NCBI GenBank assembly: GCA_025558095.1 | Contig: JAIVFI010000003.1 | Location: forward strand, 496,001 to 560,000 | DNA: 64,000 nucleotides | Direction of reading: 5' to 3' | DNA from: Hyaloraphidium curvatum | Lineage: Eukaryota > Monoblepharomycota > Hyaloraphidiomycetes > Hyaloraphidiales > Hyaloraphidiaceae | Shown: piece after piece, positions 1 to 10,662 of the stretch | Position numbering within the stretch: position 1 is the first letter of the stretch | Layout: every line of letters starts with the position of its first letter | Translations under genes and position numbers: made by a program | The notes under the pieces: model-generated | What the model was told of the DNA's origin: nothing | What the model saw: the letters and a program-made list of their open reading frames with translations, nothing else | Databases searched by the model: none

Positions 1-3000
1 CTTCCTGCACCCGCTGCACTGGATGCTCGCGCAGCTGCTCGCCAAGATGCAGCAGATCGCCGCGCTTCGGTCCGCGCGGGGCGCCAAGCCCGGCGCGCTC
101 GGGATCGGCGCCGAGACGGAACCCGAGGGCCGGCTCAGGGTGTGGAAGCAGGTGTTTGACCTCGAGGCGGCGCCCGGGACCGAAGTGCCCCGCATCAAGC
201 TCATGAACCTGCAGCGCGTCGTGCTAAAGCCCGTGCGCGTGCAGGCCTTCGTGGCCCAGATCCGGGCCAACCTGTGGGTGCGCAACGGTGACGCCATGCG
301 GATGCAGGCTTTCCACTACAAATACGAGTCCCTGCGGGAGCTCGGCTACGATCAGGACCTCACGGTGATCCAGGCTGCCCTGTGCGTGATGGAGCCCGAG
401 GGCGTGCTGCAGACCATGGCCAACGCCTTCAACCTGGACTGGTGGCTGCGCGGGCGGTCGGCGACGTCGGCGCGCCTGCACGGCATGGAGCCCAGGCAGA
501 TGAACGTGCTGGCGGAGGAGTTCATGGAGCTCCTCATCTTTTTGCTGACGGAGCGCACCGCGGCCGCGGCGCTTTCGTACGAGGAGGTGGCGAGGCGCGA
601 GATCCGGCACCACCTGGCTTTCCAGCCGAACGGCATGACGTACAGCGCGCTGGTGAAGCGGGTTTCGGACCGGGCGACCGAGTCGGCGACGGACGAGAAC
701 CTCGAGCCGCAGTTCGAGAGGATCCTCAAGTCGATGGCCAGGTTCAAGGAGCCCGACGCGACCCGCGAGTACGGCGTCTACGAGCTGCACGACGGCGAGT
801 TCGACGCGGTCGATCCCTGGTTCTGGCATTACTCGCGCAACCACCGTGCCGAGGTCGCCGAGGTGGGTTTCGTCGAGGGTCGGCCAGCGGTACCGCACCC
901 GCGCTGACGCTGCTTCCGACAGATCCTCAAGAAGCGCGCGTCGGCAAAGAAGGGCATCCACGTCCCCGCCCTGCTCCCCGTGCCGCCCAACACGCCGTTC
1001 TCGCACCTTGCGGATCTCGTGCACGACAAGCACTTTGCCTCGGTGATGTTCTTCACGATCTGGAACTGCACGAAGCGTGCCGACGCCAAGGTCCGGGTCG
1101 CCAAGGACGTCAAGACCTGGTCCGCGGAGGACATCCGCGAGTGCGGCCACAGCAGCGGCATCCTCGACGCGTCTCTGCACCTGCTGCTTGTGGCTTGCCA
1201 GGAGGAGGTCGAGGGTTACGCCAGCTCGGTCTCGCGCCGGCGTGGTATCAACGCCCGCAAGGCCGGCTTCATGGCCAATGCGACATCGTGCGAGTTCGAG
1301 GTGCCGTTGCCCACCGGCGACAAGCTGGTGAAAAAGACGCTGCTGTCTTTGCTTCTGGAGCTCATCGAGGCTTTCGGAGGCGGAGTGACCCTTTCGGGGT
1401 CCACCAAGCTCAAGGCCAAGGAAGCTTCGGCGGGCTTCGTGGAGGAGTCGACGGTTGCGGATTTCGTCCCGCGCATGTACTGGATCGTGCAGCGGATCGA
1501 GGAGTGGGGCTCGGACGAAGCGCGCACGGCCGTCGCCGAATGGAGGATTCGCGTGGTCGAGAGCCAGGAGGACCGGGGCGGTGCCGACGAAAAGCCGAAG
1601 GAGCTCACGGACGTGGACAAGAAGAGGCAGGCGGCCAAAGATCGGCAGGCCGCCATCATGGCGCAGATGAAGGCGCAGCAGCAGCAGTTCATGGTCTCCC
1701 ACGGCTTTGGCGGCCCCGAGAGCGAGGAGGAAGACGACGACATGGACCTGCAAGCGGACGATGGGGCGCCTGCCGAGGACTCGCTGCGCGAGAGGGCGTG
1801 GAGATTCCCCGCCGGAACCTGCATCGTGTGCCAGGAGGATGCCGACAAGGGCAGCGAGCTGTACGGGATGCTGGCTTTCGCGCAGTCGAGCCGTCTGGTC
1901 CGGCCCCTGAACCCGGCCGAGCCGGACGAGGCCACGGCCGCCCTTGCTGGCGTCGTGCACCTACCGTCATCGCTGGACGAGGATGCTGGCCCGGCTTCCG
2001 GGTCCAATCTGTCGAAGGAGTACCTCGCGCGGCAGACCTTTGGGGCGCGAGCGGACATCTGCGTCAGCACCTGCGGCCACATCATGCATTCCAAATGCTT
2101 CACTTCCTTCATGCAGAGCGTGACCCAGAGGCTCACGCAGCACCGCGAACGCAATCATCCCGAGCAGGGACCCAAGGACTTCATGTGCCCGATGTGCAAG
2201 AGCCTGGGGAACATGCTTTTGCCCGTCGTTGCTTCAGTGAAGACGGAAAAGGTCAACGTCGTCGCCGACGACAGCAAGGGTGCGGCCCATTCGAAAGGCA
2301 AGGAAGATCACGTGGGACAGTTTACGACGTGGAGCCAGGGCGTTGTTCACCAGCGCGACTTCCTGGGCAAGCTGCGCAGCGGCGCTGCTTCACCCCGTAT
2401 GGATGCGGGTCCTCCGACGACGAGGGCGCGGGCGGCTCGCGCTGGCAGCTCGTCCGGCTCTTCGGCCGGGCCCCTCGCGTCGTCTCCCCCGACTCTGGGC
2501 TTCCGGGAACTGTTTGGACGTGCACTCGGCCAGATCATCCCAGGTTTGTTCCGCGGATCGCGTGCAGAGTCGGGAGCGGGAGACGGTGCGCCGGCTGAGA
2601 GCAAGGGGGAAGCTCTGCGTTTCGCGTACAATGCCCGCGTCGTCAACGTCCTGAAAGATATCAAGGCCAAGATCCGGATTTTGCCGAGGACCGCGGACAC
2701 GATGGACCTGATGGAAACGCTGTGGTCTTGCTTTGCGTACACCGTCAAGTGCTACGAAACGGCTGCTCGGGGCACGGGAAGGGCCGCCGGGGAGCCGCTG
2801 TGGCACCGGGGCCAGCCCTCCATTTGGGTTTCCCAGCTCAGTGCCAACCAAGTTACCCTGCTCCGGCTGCTCGGCGAGACGATCCTCGGGTACGCCAACA
2901 TGCTGATGACCGACGACGATCCAAACGTGTCGACGGAACCCGAGGTGGTCGAGGCGCAGATGCGAGAACGGAGTGCGGCGCTCGTCGGGGCAATCTTCGC

Positions 3001-4208
3001 TGGCATAATCGCAAAGCCGAGCTTGCCAGCCGAGCCTCTGTTGCTGCGCGATGGCCTCGACATCTTTGCCGAAGTGTCGTCCACCGTCATCCCGGCCACG
3101 GCCAATCCGCTGAGCGAGGATGACGACATGTGGCAGTGGACTCGCCTCATCTATCTGATCGACATCGTGAGGACCGCGGCCAACATCGCTCACCTCGTTG
3201 GCGACGTGCGCGCCACGCTCGAAATGGAAGGAGAGGCATTCGACGGCCCGGCATTCCCCGCCAAGGACCTGGTGCAATGGGTAGCGGGACTGATTGGCAT
3301 GTCGAGTGCCGTGACGCAGATCGGTTCAGTTGCGGAGGCGTCACTGGCGAAGCTCTTCCAGGCCCTGCTCCTTCCCTCGCTGCGGCGCTATGCTCTGCTC
3401 CTGCACGCCCGCTTTGGCGTCGTTCCCGAAGGCCAGGATGGCTCGACGCCGTCTCCCGTTTCGCCCACGGCGTCGTCCGCGGGGCACCATGACGGCGAGT
3501 TTGCGCGCCTCACCACGTTCCTGCGGCTGCCAACCCTCGCGGAGGTGTGCGCACACCTTCTGGGCCACGGCAGCGCGGCTGGAGAGCCGGGCGACCCCAC
3601 GTTGACGCGGATCGTGTCTTCTTGGTGCGCGCATTATCGGGATTGGACCCGTTCACCGTCTTCCTGGACCATTGCGATCGCCGACCCGACGATACCCCAG
3701 CTTGTCGCTTTGCCTCAGCAGCTTACTTTGCTCATCGAATCGTCCATCGCGTTTGTCTGCGGGAAGTGCGGCACGACGCCAACCGACCCGGCGCTCTGCC
3801 TTCTGTGCGGACAGTACGTTTGCTCGCAGTCCATGTGCTGCGCCGAGAACCGGCAGGGGGAATGCAACCAGCACATGCAGAACTGCGGCGGCGAGACGGG
3901 CATTTTCTTCATCGTCAAGCGCGGCGCCATTCTGTACCTGCACCGCGGCAACGGCACTTTTGTTCCTATGCCGTACCTCGACACACACGGGGAAAGTGAC
4001 GTGGGACTCAAGTGAGTGATACCTCATCGCCATGGCGGAACGGCACTGATCTCTCTTTTGTTTCTTTCGCAGGCGTGGAAGGCCCGCGTTCTTCAATGCG
4101 AAGAGATACGCCGACATCCGCAAGACGTGGCTGACCTTGCAGATCCCGCAGCTCATCGCGCGGAAAGTCGAGAGCAGCTACGACGTCGGTGGTTGGGGAG
4201 CATTCTGA
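1..4208 (+). CDS. UBR1: UBR1-type E3 ubiquitin ligase (N-recognin), 5' truncated by window edge
   Basis: Exons <1-862, 923-4011 and 4073-4208; introns of 60 bp (phase 0) and 61 bp (GTGAGT...CGCAG). About 1360 C-terminal residues are present and the frame is open at base 2, so the UBR box and ClpS-like domain lie upstream. Visible: the helical/winged region typical of the middle of UBR1/UBR2; a long charged helix ending in a poly-Gln run (about 530-545); a RING-H2 (about 587-713) with CIVCQED, CGHIMHSKCF and CPMCKS, carrying a long insertion between the first and second Cys pairs; and a C-terminal Cys/His cluster (CGKCG, CLLCGQYVCS, HMQNCGG) of the UBR autoinhibitory domain. The last short exon, starting RGRPAFFNAKRYADIRKTW, matches the UBR1 C-terminus. 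In the family, the protein recognises destabilising N-termini and ubiquitinates them for proteasomal decay. Family certain; UBR1 versus UBR2 paralogy not decidable. Confidence 0.93.
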
Positions 4209-4602
4209 TTCGGTGCAAAGTCTTTTGCAATACATCCTGCGTCTTATGAGCGAAACCGGTCCGATGGGTCCGATCCGGCGGGGACTTCGGAGTGGGCGCG
4301 TGCGTCCGCGGAGTTCCCACACCCACCACAACATGGTCGCGCTTCCCGCGTTTACCGCGCAGCCAGGCCCTGCACTAGGCATCAGAACACTTGTCTGCGC
4401 GGCCACAGTGTCCTGCAGCCGCCGCACCGTCTGCATTCGGACGACCCCCCCCTCCCGGTGTCTTGCGCCGAGCTACACCATTCGGACGCGCCCCCCTTCC
4501 CCGTTTCTTGGGCGGAGCTACACGAATCGAGCTGAAAGGCCAGGGAGAGACGACATAATTCCAAACTTTTTCCCTGCGAAGGCCCATCCCGTGTCTCCGG
4601 CG
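4209..4602. other. Intergenic region upstream of the Nudix gene, with tandem repeat
   Basis: A 394-bp gap between the UBR1 stop and the chosen Nudix start. The Nudix frame is open back to 4189, so part could be coding if an upstream ATG (for example 4252 or 4333) is used, but the predicted extension is low-complexity and unlike the family. It contains the 45-bp tandem repeat listed separately. I see no RNA gene. Confidence 0.5.
4434..4523. repeat. Two 45-bp imperfect tandem repeats in the Nudix upstream region
   Basis: Copies 4434-4478 and 4479-4523 each begin CATTCGGACG, run through a C-rich tract and end in GAGCTACAC. A degenerate partial copy may precede them (about 4408-4433). The repeat lies 80-170 bp upstream of the Nudix start, so it could be a duplicated promoter element. 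This is seen directly; function is unknown. Confidence 0.7.
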
Positions 4603-5466
4603 ATGCCGGGGTTTCGATTCGATGCCGGGACTCTGGAGGAGATGCGTCGCCACCTCGAGCGAGCCACTCGTGACCAGACAGTTGAAACGCTGCGCGACAG
4701 GCCCGCGCCTTCGCCGGCGTCCGCGCAATTCAACCAAACGAGTGCGACAGTCACGCCGCAAGCAGCGCCGGTGGTCGCCCAAACGGAGCAGGCGACCGCG
4801 ACGGTGACGCCGAAACGGCCTACACGCGAAGCTGCAATTTGCCTGCTATTCTGCGAGGTGGACGAGGTTCCGAGTGTTCTTTACACGGTCAGAAGTCCCC
4901 GACTGAGGCGACATACGGGGGAAATCAGCTTCCCTGGAGGCGTCCGAGACCCCTCGGACGCGTCGCCGCTGGCTGCGGCACTCAGGGAGACCAGGGAGGA
5001 GATTGGGATCAACGAGGCCGACGTTACCGTGCTCGGCGGGCTGCCGTGGCTGCCGGACCTCACTGGACGCATGCGCGTCTACCCCTTTTGCGGCTTCGTC
5101 GACCTCGCGAAGCTCGGGATCCGGCGCCCTTCCGAGATCAAGGGGAACCCCACGGAGGTAGCAAGGGTATTCCACCTCACGGTTCCCCAGCTCCTTGACC
5201 CGAATCGCCGGCGGGATCTGAAGTTTCGCAACCGCGATGTGGCATACACTGCTTTCCGAGCCGACGACGTTGACTTGCTGCCGGAACTGCCCCAGTCGGT
5301 CATTGAGACGGGGGACCTGCGAGCTCTCGCCGATTACGAACACCAGTACGGCTCGACGGTGGTGTGGGGCTTGACCGGCTACGTAACGACGCAAGTTCTG
5401 CGAATCGCTGTGGAACCCGTGGTGGAGCAGTTGCGAGTCGCGCGGGAAGGCAGTGGGAAAGGGTGA
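4603..5466 (+). CDS. Nudix hydrolase, CoA diphosphatase type (NUDT7/NUDT8/PCD1-like)
   Basis: Single-exon model of 287 aa. The start at 4603 (MPGFRFDAGTLEEMRRHL) was chosen because upstream in-frame sequence is repetitive. Residues about 85-240 form a Nudix fold of the CoA pyrophosphatase subfamily: the family signature RSPRLRRHTGEISFPGG immediately precedes the Nudix box, whose catalytic core RETREEIG (about residue 129) has the metal-binding glutamates. Such enzymes cut CoA and acyl-CoAs to 3',5'-ADP and phosphopantetheine in peroxisomes or mitochondria. The C-terminus (AREGSGKG) is not an obvious PTS1, and the basic Ser/Thr/Pro-rich N-terminus could be a mitochondrial presequence (inference). 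Interestingly, the window also encodes a CoA-biosynthesis enzyme (PPCS, 58384-59587), but there is no linkage suggesting co-regulation. Confidence 0.85.
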   Translation: MPGFRFDAGTLEEMRRHLERATRDQTVETLRDRPAPSPASAQFNQTSATVTPQAAPVVAQTEQATATVTPKRPTREAAICLLFCEVDEVPSVLYTVRSPRLRRHTGEISFPGGVRDPSDASPLAAALRETREEIGINEADVTVLGGLPWLPDLTGRMRVYPFCGFVDLAKLGIRRPSEIKGNPTEVARVFHLTVPQLLDPNRRRDLKFRNRDVAYTAFRADDVDLLPELPQSVIETGDLRALADYEHQYGSTVVWGLTGYVTTQVLRIAVEPVVEQLRVAREGSGKG

Positions 5467-5745
5467 ACGATGCGTGTTGTTCTATGGCCAACATGTGTCA
5501 AACTTTCTCGCTGAAGCTATCCAGTTCACGTCAGGACGAAGCTCCGGATCTTCGGGGATTCGAGTGCTCGTTAAGTCCCAATCCGACAACCGCACGGACA
5601 CCGACTCTAGGCATCATCATTGCCGCTTTAGTTAGAGGGACAAAGAGAGCAGTGGACTGTTCCTGTCCAGTTTCGGGCCGCCGCGGCAGGCCGGCCCCAT
5701 CGGGGCTTCGTTCGTTTGCGTCTTTGCCAGCACGAAGAAAAGAAA

Positions 5746-5983
5746 GCTGGACAGCAGCCCGAGAGAGTGCGATACGGGAGCCATCCGGGCGGCTGCTGAG
5801 CAAGCCCAGCGACACCGCCGTTGCCAAAAAGAAACATTATGCAACGAAGGTCAGTGACCTTCGATATAGACATAAATCTGCGGTGGGGCGCGGGATGAGC
5901 GGTTGCTGGAGCGGCGCGGCGCGGCGGACGCACCTATATAGAACAGATACTACACTTGATCTTAGCCAATAGGCCGAGAGGAT
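5746..5983 (-). ncRNA. U2: U2 spliceosomal snRNA gene, copy A, interrupted by a 56-bp intron
   Basis: The RNA 5' end is at 5983. The sequence then reads CUCUCGGCCUAUUGGCUAAG followed by AUCAAGUGUAGUAUCUGUUC, which is the U2 5' domain including the branch-site-pairing GUAGUA. A GT-AG insertion occupies 5878-5933 (GTGCGT...CCGCAG). Splicing it joins AUAUAG to AUUUAUGUCUAUAU, giving a 7-bp stem IIa. Next come stem IIb (CGAAGG/CCUUCG), a U-rich Sm-like site (UUUCUUUUUGG), stem III, and stem IV with a U2B''-type loop (UAUCGCACUC) closed by CCCG/CGGG. Exons 5934-5983 and 5746-5877 give about 182 nt, close to the ~188 nt of vertebrate U2; unspliced it would be 238 nt. The 3' end is approximate. Confidence 0.92.
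5878..5933 (-). other. mRNA-type intron inside U2 snRNA copy A
   Basis: 56 bp, 5' GTGCGTCC and 3' CCGCAG, with GCTCATC about 15 nt before the 3' end as a possible branch site. Length, donor type and GC content match protein-gene introns in this window. It splits stem IIa, and the exon junction restores the stem. The sequence is identical in copy B. Confidence 0.85.
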
Positions 5984-6654
5984 GGGCAAAATCTTTGGTG
6001 CGGGCGGTGCATTTGTTGCCGTCCGGGGCCCCGAGCTTCTGGGGGGAGCCGTATTTTTGGGTGCGCAGCAGCCCTCAATCCACCGCTGCGCATGATGACG
6101 GCGCCGCCGGGCCGTCCGGAGGGGTCGGGCGGGGCCGGAAGGTCGCCGCAGGACGGCGTCCGGCGTCCGGGTTGGAGCGGGCCTCGGAGTCCCGGGATGG
6201 AAAGGGACCGTGACCTTTCCCAGGCAAAACATGCCGTTCCTTCATTCGACCGAAGTAGGGCACTGGATACTGAACCTGCTGAACCTTGCGTGATCCCATG
6301 AACCCGGAGCGAACTTGTGAACCAGGCGCATCCCGCGAAACGCGCATCATTTCAGCAGTCCACGGTAAGCCCGAGCTGCTTTGGGCCGTGTAGAGACAAT
6401 GTAGGGAAGCAATGTAGGCCCCCTGAAGCCCATTCCGGCGGCAGAATGGAGGTGCTCAAGTTGCGCAAGTGCCAGACGCCGGAATCCCCGCGCTTGCCCT
6501 GGCCCCGAGCACCAGACATTCCCTCTGTGTGAGAAGCTTCATTCACGGCGCCGATTCTGGCAATTGGCCGGTTGAACATCGTCGTGTGCAGTGACAGGTC
6601 GCGTGCCGGCGCGGAGAAAGAGGATCATCAACACAAACACTGCGAATTGCAAGG
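5984..6654. other. Gene-free stretch between U2 copy A and the LRR gene
   Basis: The first ~230 bp (to 6212) are the U2 upstream flank shared with copy B and probably hold its promoter. The remainder (6213-6654) has lower GC. I find no conserved ORF or RNA; it should contain the promoter of the downstream secreted-protein gene. Confidence 0.6.
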
Positions 6655-8489
6655 ATGCCTCGCCTTCCCCGGACCGTGCATGGGCTCCTGTTTGCCTGTG
6701 CGCTGGCATTGCCAGGCACCCGCGGCAGCAGCGCCCCGCCGTCCGCGTTCTTCGAATGCGCGTTCGTCGACGCCGCGCTCAGCTACTTGGGCAGCCCGCC
6801 TCTGGCTCCGCCCAACGCATCCGCCAACGCGTCGTGGTGCTGCGGCCTTGACATGTCTTCCGGAAACTCCCGGCGAACCGTGACGTGCGCCGGCGCCGCC
6901 GCGGGGACCAACGGGTCCGCGACCGTGACGGAGCTGTGGTGGACAAACTCTGGCCTCAACGGGACCCTCGCGGACCTGACGCCGTCTTGGCTGCCTTCCC
7001 TGAAGGTGCTCAATCTGGCGGGCAACCCGGGGCTGACGGGCCCGTTTCCTACGTTCCTCGTGAGGGAGAGCAAGTCTCTCGTTTATCTGTAAGTTCCTTT
7101 CTCCGTCAAGCTGTCGATGCTTGCCCTGACCTCTGTTGCCGTACAGAAACCTCGAAGGCAGCTCAATTCATGGCTCGGTACCGGATCTGTCGTACCAGAA
7201 GCTGGAGTACCTCTACCTGCGCGGGACGCGCCTGCGGTCGCAGGTCGTCCTGCCATCCTTCATGCGGCAGTGCTTCCTCGTGCCCGGCGTGGATTCCATG
7301 TGCTTCCAGCAGGGTGCGCGGATCCCACCCGCGTGTGCAGCTACGGGAGCGGAGCGGTGCCCGTCCAACACCACGCTCCCGACGGCACCGCCGGCGTTGA
7401 TCGAATGGAAGTGCATTGACGGCTACAACACCCCCGTGCGGCTGGTCTCGGACGGCGCGGATCTCGTGCCGGCATGCATGACCATGGACGGAAAGAGCTG
7501 CGTCTTCACCGCGACGCCAGCAGAGTGCGACGTCTTGGCCGCGACACCCCTGCCAAACGCGATCGCCTTGACGTGCGGCCAGATGTTTGCAGACGTCTAC
7601 GGCGCATCCGGCTATTCCTACAGCCCCAGGACGTGGTGCACGGCCGCCTTTTACTCCCTTGCTTCGCCGGCCGTCATCCGGCCTTGGCCGTTCAGCCCAC
7701 ACTCACAAAATTACACGTGCCTGCCGGGCATCCACACGCCGCTGACGATCATCCACGAGACGGGCGAAACGGGCTGCATGCTGGCCCCGAGAACGCCCGA
7801 CTACCCACCCGGCTGCCTTTGGATGGGCTCCCAGGAGGGCTGCGAGGCCGTTGCTAAGGCGCCTCCCGCAGGCGTCGACGTCAACGATCCCTTTAGCTGC
7901 GGGAACTGGTACCGAGAAGTGTACGGCTGGGACGGGTGGGTGTGTTTCCCCGTGCACGGCTGCCCAAGAGCTGACGGATCGGCGCAAACTTGACAGCTAC
8001 AACGCGTCGGATCCCCACAACTGGTGCTCCCTCGGACGCAGTTACCTCTACGTCAACCAGACGGATATGCATGGCAACGTGACCCTTTTCCCGACAGCGA
8101 CCACTACGACCATCACGTCGATCTCGATCCCGACCGTCTCCCTCACGGGGACGGGCTCCCTCCCCCAGAGCCCGTACTTCTGCGTGCAATCGGTCAACAC
8201 CCCGATCCGAGTCTCGCCAAACGGCGTTGACGTGGCGTGCATGAGCATGGACGGCTACCTGTGCTACTGGCTGCCGAACTCGGATTCCTGCCAGCTCGCC
8301 GCCGGCAAGGGCGACTCGAGCACGTCTTACCTCTCCTGCGTGGGTGTTACCCGTGGCGGAGAACGCAGACCTCTCTGACCTGACTTCAACCAGGGCGCGG
8401 ACTACGACGCCAAGTACGGGACGAAGGACGGGGGCTACACGCCAGGAAGCTGGTGCACGATCGGGAGGGCGGCGCTCCTAGGTGTGTGA
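6655..8489 (+). CDS. Secreted LRR protein with Cys-rich tandem modules
   Basis: Exons 6655-7088, 7147-7935, 7997-8339 and 8394-8489; 553 aa; introns of 58, 61 and 54 bp, each with a CTGAC near the 3' end. Residues 1-25 form a signal peptide (LLFACALALPGTRG). Residues 30-80 resemble a plant-type LRR N-cap (WCCGLD...VTCAG), followed by about three short LRRs (SLKVLNLAGNPGLTG; LVYLNLEGSSIHG; KLEYLYLRGTRL). Three ~85-residue Cys-rich modules follow, with pattern C-x-NTP-[IV]-R, MDG-x2-C, C-x-LAA, C-[AG] and Y-x3-[GW]WC. The last module is the shortest and ends at WCTIGRAALLGV. Many N-glycosylation sequons are present. No transmembrane anchor or GPI signal is evident, so it is probably secreted or wall-associated. 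I do not recognise the Cys module as a named domain. The donor-like GTGTGTGAG at 8482 leaves open a further 3' exon. Confidence 0.75.
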
Positions 8490-8689
8490 GCCACGATCGG
8501 GCCAGGACTTCGCGGCGGCTGGAACGCGGGACTATTCATTCTTGTGGAATGTCAATACATGCTGGTTCATGCTCTCTTCCTTTTGAGGGGCTTCTTGATC
8601 TTGGGCGGCTTGCGGAGTTTGACTTGACAGACGACAGTAGTGCTTCGCGTCCCCAAACACCGGCCCCGCCGGGCCCGCGCGCCGCCGCC

Positions 8690-10561
8690 ATGTCCAGCGC
8701 GCCGATCCCGCCGGCGCTCGTGTGGCTGTCCGGCGCGGCGGCGTACGCGGCGTCGCTGCTGACGCTCGCGACGATGTGGCGGCACCTCAAGAACTACCGG
8801 CGGCCCGACTGCCAGCGGCTGATCTGCCGCATCCTGTGGATGTGAGCCGCGCCTTGTTCTGTGCCGCGGACGTCGCCGACGCCTCGCAGGGTGCCGATCT
8901 ACGCGCTGTCGTCGCACATCGCGCTCACCGCGCCGCCGCCCGTGCCGTCTTACATCGACGCGCTGCGCGACCTGTACGAGGCCTTCGTGCTCTACTCCTT
9001 CTTCGGGCTCTGCGTGGCGCTCATGGGCGGCGAGCGCGAGTTCCTCCGGCGACTGGAAGCGCGGCCGTGGGTCAATGCCGGGGGTTGCGGAGGCAGACTC
9101 GACGTGCGTGCTGCGTTCCGTCGACCCTGGGCTGGGATGACGCGATTTCCGCCGAGCAGATGTCGGATCCCTCGACGTTCCTCCTCATTCGCAGGCTCAT
9201 ATTCCAGTTCGTCGTTCTGAAGCCGGTCCTCACACTGGTCATCTTTGCGATGCAGCTGGCAGGGGCCTACACCGAGGGACGGATCGCGCTGGACTCGTCT
9301 TACATGTGGATCTCGCTCTTCTACAACCTGAGCGTGAGCGCCGCGCTGTGGGGCCTCGTGGTGTTGCTGCTCGCAGTGAAGGACGAGCTGGCGCCGTACC
9401 AGTGGGTTTGCTGCCGGCGACCTCGAGTGACTTGGCCTGAACGGTTCCTCTAGCCCGGTCGCGAAGTTTTTCTGCGTCAAAGCCATCGTCTTCTTCTCCT
9501 GGTGGCAATCTCTCTTGCTCGCGGTCCTCGTTTGGGCCGGCATCATCCGCGGGACGGTGGATTACCCCGCAGGCGTGCTGGCCACGGCGCTGCAGGACCT
9601 CCTAATCCCCTTCGAATGCCTCGTCCTCGCCTTTATCCACATGCGCGCGTTTCCCCCCTCGGATTACGACCCGGCGGCGGGGAACGCACCTCCGCTGTCG
9701 GGGCGCCTGGCGCTGCCGTACGCCTTCCGGGACGCGGTCGGGTTCCGGGACCTCGCCGACGAATGGAAGCACACCATGCTGCTCGGGACCCGCTTCGAAG
9801 GGAGGCCGGCGGGCGAGGCCGAGCGGTACGAGCGGCGTTTGGAAGACGCCGGCGCGCAGGGCCGGCTGAGGAGGAGCCTGGAGAGGGTGCGCGGGGAACA
9901 CGACGGCGGCGAAGGGCGCTGGGTTCTGCAGCGGACCGGGCGGTACTACGATTCCGCTGTCGTCGGTGATCCATCTTCGCCGTCGTTGGCGCAGGCGGAG
10001 GATCCCGACTGGGGCGGGCAGGAGCTCCTACATGCATCGGTCGAGTTTGCGGATCCCGCTGCTGCGTCTGAGGCCAGCACGGAACGGCTCTACGCCCAGG
10101 CGAGGGCGCTGCTATTCGGGGACTACAACTACCCGGTCCTCGGCGGACCCGAGGCGCCGTCTGCAGGGAAGCTGCGGATGGGAGCGGGCGGGTTCGGGTA
10201 TCAGATCGAGGGCGAGGACCACGGGAGGCTAGCGGGCTACGAGGATGCGGCAGTGCTGGAGGTCGAGCCGGAAGATGGTCCGGCGGAGACCGGACGGGGA
10301 CGGCAGGAGCGAAAGGGGCTGCTGGGATCCATGGTGGGGGCGGTGCGGAGCGCCGTCTCTCGCTCTCGATCACGCGATCGAGACTTGGAGGACGAGGATG
10401 ACGCGGATGCCGAGGGCCGCGGGGATGTTCCCCTCCTCGGCCCTGGGAGAGCAAACAATGGAAAGCCCCGGGCGAGCGTCGAGGGCAAACCCGATGTGTC
10501 GCCCATCCTTAGCCCCGTCGACGCAGAGGAGGCTCGGAGGGCTGTTGGATCTCGCGGTTGA
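8690..10561 (+). CDS. TMEM184 / organic-solute-transporter-alpha family multispanning protein
   Basis: Exons 8690-8841, 8890-9103, 9160-9401 and 9454-10561; 571 aa. The ~300-residue N-terminal membrane domain has seven likely helices and the family hallmarks HLKNYRRPDCQR, VPIYALSSHIAL, ALRDLYEAFVLYSFF, GGEREFLRRL, FQFVVLKP and VAKFFCVKAIVFFSWWQ. A DE/RS-rich cytoplasmic tail of about 250 residues follows (RDRDLEDEDDADAEGRGD). Family members sit in plasma, vacuolar or endosomal membranes; the transport role of the fungal branch is not established. The donor of intron 2 (9104-9159, GTGCGT) was chosen because it is the one that keeps frame; a GTGGGT at 9067 would break it. It ends 101 bp from the convergent LeuRS stop. 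Confidence 0.85.
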
Positions 10562-10662
10562 AGGTTCCGGACCTTCACCTGACGCATGCTGATGATGTTC
10601 ATCTCTTCGATTCCCTCTCTCTGAATCATACAATCTTCTTGCCATCTAGCCATGCTCTCCGT

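Larger units (their letters stand above)
5639..6212 (-). repeat. Inverted repeat arm A carrying U2 snRNA gene copy A and its flanks
   Basis: About 574 bp, nearly identical in reverse complement to 21021-21592. Homology covers about 230 bp upstream of U2 (a shared presumptive promoter, including a CCCAAAAATACGG stretch about 70 bp before the RNA 5' end), the transcribed region with its intron, and about 110 bp downstream. I saw only a handful of differences, for example a C/A change in the stem IV loop and a one-base indel downstream. Sequence outside the arms is unrelated. Confidence 0.9.

Noticed and set aside
382-2598. 738-aa plus-strand frame overlapping UBR1
   Set aside because: Shadow of the UBR1 exons: composition is Arg/Gly/Ala-rich and it has no domain, while the overlapping frame has a clear RING.
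9067-9159. Alternative GTGGGT donor for TMEM184 intron 2
   Set aside because: It would give a phase mismatch with the following exon; the GTGCGT donor at 9104 keeps frame.
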